A stretch of 7,773 nt of DNA from Acidimicrobiaceae bacterium (GTDB taxonomy: Bacteria; Actinomycetota; Acidimicrobiia; Acidimicrobiales; RAAP-2): NCBI GenBank assembly GCA_003151555.1, contig PLXU01000175.1:12053-19825 (forward strand). Reading direction: 5' to 3'. The position numbers and the translations under genes were made by a program. Position 1 is the stretch's first letter, and the number at the start of each line of letters is the position of its first letter. Positions 5,500 to 7,773 of the stretch are shown here, piece by piece. The notes under the pieces are model-generated. The model was not told the origin of the DNA and did no database searches. It saw nothing but the letters and a program-made list of their open reading frames with translations.

Positions 5500-6393
5500 A
5501 TGCCAAAGACTGTCATCCAAGGTCCGCCCAATGATCCCCTCGACGAATTTCGTTCGACGCCGCTTCCGCAATGGCAACAGCCCTACGAATTCACCGACAT
5601 CACTTACGAAGTGGCCGAGGGCATGGCCCGAATCACGATCAATCGACCGGAACGTCGCAACGCGTTTCGCCCCCAGACAATCGTGGAGCTCATCCACGCC
5701 TTCGAGCGCGCACGAGACGACATCACGGTCGGCGCCGTCATTCTCACCGGCGCCGGCCCGGACGCCTTTTGTTCCGGCGGCGATCAGAATATCCGAGGCG
5801 ACGACGGGTACATGGGTGATGACGACGTCGCGCGCCAGGGCGTGGGACGTCTCAACGTGTTGGACCTGCAGAATCAGATTCGACGACTCCCCAAGCCGGT
5901 GGTGGCGTCGATCGCCGGCTACGCCATTGGCGGTGGCCACATCCTGCACCTCGTGTGTGATCTCTCTATCGCCGCGGACAACGCCCGTTTCGGCCAGACC
6001 GGTCCGCGGGTGGGCTCCTTTGACGGCGGATACGGTTCGTCGATACTGGCTCGCACCATCGGCGCCAAGCGCGCCAAGGAAGTCTGGTTCCTCTGTCGTC
6101 AGTACGACGCGGCGACCGCCCAGGAGTGGGGTCTCGTCAATACGGTGGTACCCCTCGACGCCTTAGAGCGCGAGACTATTGCCTGGTGTCGTCAGATCTT
6201 GACGCTCTCGCCGATCGCGCTGCGCATGATCAAGGCGGGCTTTAACGCCGCCGACGACGGCTTGGCCGGCGTGCAACAGTTGGCCGGGGACGCCACGATG
6301 CTGTTCTACATGTCCGAAGAAGGACAAGAGGGCCGCAACGCCTACGTTGAACACCGAAAGCCTGACTTCTCGAAGTTCCCTAAGCGTCCGTGA
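5500..6393 (+). CDS. menB: 1,4-Dihydroxy-2-naphthoyl-CoA synthase MenB, 297 aa
   Basis: Crotonase-fold enzyme that closes the second ring of OSB-CoA to give 1,4-dihydroxy-2-naphthoyl-CoA in menaquinone biosynthesis. With the ATG at 5500: INRPERRNAFRPQT (CoA-binding region), FCSGGDQNIRG (oxyanion-hole loop), GYAIGGGH (140-147), FGQTGPRVGSFDGGYG with G168, S173 and D175, then FLCRQYDA and the C-terminal EEGQEGRNAYVEHRKPDFSKFPK. G168 corresponds to the Gly of E. coli MenB that leaves room for bicarbonate as catalytic base, whereas Mycobacterium has Asp there. An upstream in-frame GTG at 5434 would add 22 residues (total 319) unlike MenB; ATG 5500 is preferred, with AAAGG 13 nt upstream. It is co-transcribed with menA, sharing GTGA. 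Confidence 0.96.
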   Translation: MPKTVIQGPPNDPLDEFRSTPLPQWQQPYEFTDITYEVAEGMARITINRPERRNAFRPQTIVELIHAFERARDDITVGAVILTGAGPDAFCSGGDQNIRGDDGYMGDDDVARQGVGRLNVLDLQNQIRRLPKPVVASIAGYAIGGGHILHLVCDLSIAADNARFGQTGPRVGSFDGGYGSSILARTIGAKRAKEVWFLCRQYDAATAQEWGLVNTVVPLDALERETIAWCRQILTLSPIALRMIKAGFNAADDGLAGVQQLAGDATMLFYMSEEGQEGRNAYVEHRKPDFSKFPKRP

Positions 6394-7259
6394 GCGACGC
6401 GCCGGGTCCCTATCGTCGCTGGGTACTGGCGGCGAGACCCCGAACGTTGCCGGCGGCGCTGGTGCCCGTGATCGTTGGCGCCTCACTCGTGCGCCCCGCG
6501 TCGATCAACTGGCTCAACAGCGTGCTTTGTGTGGTAGTGGCGCTGGCCCTGCAGATCGGCACGAACTACGCCAACGACTTCTCCGACGGGGTACGTGGTA
6601 CGGACGAAGTTCGCGTCGGTCCGTTCCGCCTGGCCGCCTCGAAGTTGGTGGCGCCGTCCACGGTTCGCTCGGTCGCTCTCGCGTGGTTCCTGTTCGCGGG
6701 CTTCGGGGGGCTGTGGTTGGCGTCGCGAACGTCGTGGTGGCTGCTGGCCGTGGGCTTCACCGCCATCCTGGCCGGCTGGTTTTACACCGGCGGGCCAAAG
6801 CCTTACGGGTACTACGGCTTCGGAGAAGTATTTGTGCTGATCTATTTCGGCTTCGTGGCGACGGTCGGCACCAGTTACGTACAGCATCTGTCCATTCCCG
6901 CGTCATCGTGGTGGTTCGGCCTGGCGACAGGAGCGATGGCGTGCGCACTGCTGGAAGCGAATAATCTGCGCGACGTCGACGGCGACCGCGCGGTGGGCAA
7001 GAAGACGTTGGCGGCCCGCCTCGGTCGTCGCCGGGCCCCGTGGCTTTACGTGGTGTGCGTGTTGCTGAGCGTCGTGGGCATCGCGGTGGGCGGTGAAGGT
7101 CTGGCCGCGGCGGTGGCGCTGGCGCTCTACATCCGTCCGGTACGGATGGCGTTTTCTCCTCGCAGCGGTCGCGAGCTGCTGCCGCTGCTGCAGATATCGT
7201 CCCAGAGTCAATTGGTGGTCGGGGCAGTGTTGGTCGTGTCATTCTGGGTCACGCGCTAG
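6390..7259 (+). CDS. menA: 1,4-Dihydroxy-2-naphthoate polyprenyltransferase MenA, 289 aa
   Basis: UbiA-family integral membrane prenyltransferase that attaches the polyprenyl chain to dihydroxynaphthoate, giving demethylmenaquinone at the inner face of the membrane. The first Asp-rich motif is NYANDFSDGVRGTD (N59, D63, D66) and the second is NNLRDVDGDRAVGKKTLA (N192, D195, D199); both bind Mg-diphosphate. YTGGPKPYGYYGFGE (132-146) is typical of MenA. Between them are eight or nine hydrophobic helices (for example about 21-36, 43-58, 92-111, 116-132, 145-160, 174-188, 217-233, 273-287). Length is normal for the family. The GTG start overlaps the menB TGA by 4 nt (GTGA), indicating translational coupling; there is no separate Shine-Dalgarno. 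It ends on CTAG, shared with the convergent menH. The menB neighbour favours MenA over other UbiA enzymes. Confidence 0.95.
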   Translation: MSDAPGPYRRWVLAARPRTLPAALVPVIVGASLVRPASINWLNSVLCVVVALALQIGTNYANDFSDGVRGTDEVRVGPFRLAASKLVAPSTVRSVALAWFLFAGFGGLWLASRTSWWLLAVGFTAILAGWFYTGGPKPYGYYGFGEVFVLIYFGFVATVGTSYVQHLSIPASSWWFGLATGAMACALLEANNLRDVDGDRAVGKKTLAARLGRRRAPWLYVVCVLLSVVGIAVGGEGLAAAVALALYIRPVRMAFSPRSGRELLPLLQISSQSQLVVGAVLVVSFWVTR

Positions 7260-7773
7260 CGATCAAGGAATGAATCCATCCGCCGAGCGGTTGATTCGGG
7301 TTGCTCGAGGTGCGCGGCGTGCCCGGCCGCGTCAACGAATTCAAGCGAACCTACTGCCACACCCTCGGCAATGGCCGTGGCCTCGGCCGCGAACTTGATG
7401 TCGTTCACCCCAGCGAGGGCCAGGGTGGGCACCGTGACGCTGGAGAGCAGCGGTGCCAGCCAGGCCTGCGTACCGGTGCCGGCCAGCCTCAGTGAGTTGG
7501 CGAGGCCTTCGGCGTAGGTGCTGCGCGCCGAACGCTCAAGTGGGTCCACCGGCAGCGCGGCGAACATGGGCTGGGCCAGCCACTCGTCAAGAAACGCGGG
7601 AGCGCCGATCTCCTCGATGCGTGTGGCCAGCGCCTCATCACGCTCTCGGCGCCGGAGTCGCTCGTGCTCATCTTGGATGCCCCGGGTGGCGCCCAACAGC
7701 ACGAGTTGGTTGAGGGAATCGGGATGACGCAGTGCCACGTGCAGGGCGACGCGGGCGCCAAAGGAATAGCCGC
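7256..7773 (-). CDS. menH: Probable MenH (SHCHC synthase), alpha/beta hydrolase fold, C-terminal part (5' end outside window)
   Basis: MenH eliminates pyruvate from SEPHCHC to form 2-succinyl-6-hydroxy-2,4-cyclohexadiene-1-carboxylate, upstream of the OSB and MenE steps. The minus-strand frame is open from the window edge to TAG at 7258-7256 (171 complete codons). It begins with the nucleophile elbow GYSFGARVALHVALRHPD (Ser codon 7765-7763), then a helical lid rich in Arg and Glu. PTLALAGVNDIKF has the presumed catalytic Asp (codon 7402-7400) and DAAGHAAHLEQPE the catalytic His (codon 7321-7319). GxSxGxR, the DxKF segment and GHxxHLExP are characteristic of MenH among alpha/beta hydrolases. 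About 80-100 N-terminal residues are missing. An unrelated hydrolase is possible, but the men context supports MenH. The stop overlaps that of menA. Confidence 0.85.
   Translation of the reverse strand, partial: GYSFGARVALHVALRHPDSLNQLVLLGATRGIQDEHERLRRRERDEALATRIEEIGAPAFLDEWLAQPMFAALPVDPLERSARSTYAEGLANSLRLAGTGTQAWLAPLLSSVTVPTLALAGVNDIKFAAEATAIAEGVAVGSLEFVDAAGHAAHLEQPESTARRMDSFLDR

Noticed and set aside
5492..6166. A 224-codon open frame overlapping menB in another frame
   Set aside because: The composition (Ser, Arg, Pro, Trp runs) is typical of out-of-frame reading of a GC-rich gene, and menB is unambiguous.
6757..7242. An Arg/Pro-rich minus-strand frame antisense to menA
   Set aside because: It is an antisense shadow of menA, with low-complexity composition and no domain.

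Overview
This looks like chromosomal DNA of a high-GC actinobacterium. The xylose isomerase aligns almost residue for residue with the Streptomyces-type enzyme, GTG starts are common, genes are packed into stop/start overlaps, and the short MenE is of the actinobacterial kind. MenB, however, carries the glycine variant seen in E. coli rather than the aspartate of Mycobacterium, so a lineage away from the mycobacteria is likely. A deep-branching group such as Acidimicrobiia is a guess only.

Left part (1-3987), D-xylose catabolism: xylA (xylose isomerase) and xylB (xylulokinase, cut by the left window edge) form a two-gene minus-strand operon with a 3-nt gap. A divergent ROK-family repressor gene (xylR-like) lies on the plus strand. 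The 715-bp space between xylA and xylR has no convincing gene but is unusually rich in perfect inverted repeats. One (2109-2129) overlaps the likely xylA -35 box and another (2732-2752) sits at the likely xylR promoter. These are the best candidates for operators of the repressor. XylA converts xylose to xylulose, XylB phosphorylates it for the pentose phosphate pathway, and the ROK protein probably represses both promoters until xylose is present.

Middle (3988-4222): a short convergent intergenic stretch with small hairpins and a weak minus-strand terminator candidate.

Right part (4223-7773), menaquinone biosynthesis: menE on the minus strand, divergent from menB-menA on the plus strand (overlapping GTGA), then convergent menH, cut by the right edge. 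MenH, MenE, MenB and MenA cover four steps: SHCHC formation, OSB activation, naphthoyl ring closure and prenylation. menF, menD, menC and the final methyltransferase are not in the window. menA and menH end on the same CTAG tetranucleotide.

The coding content is ordinary and well understood, and I see no new multi-gene system. The part most worth a second look is the dyad-rich xylA-xylR intergenic region.
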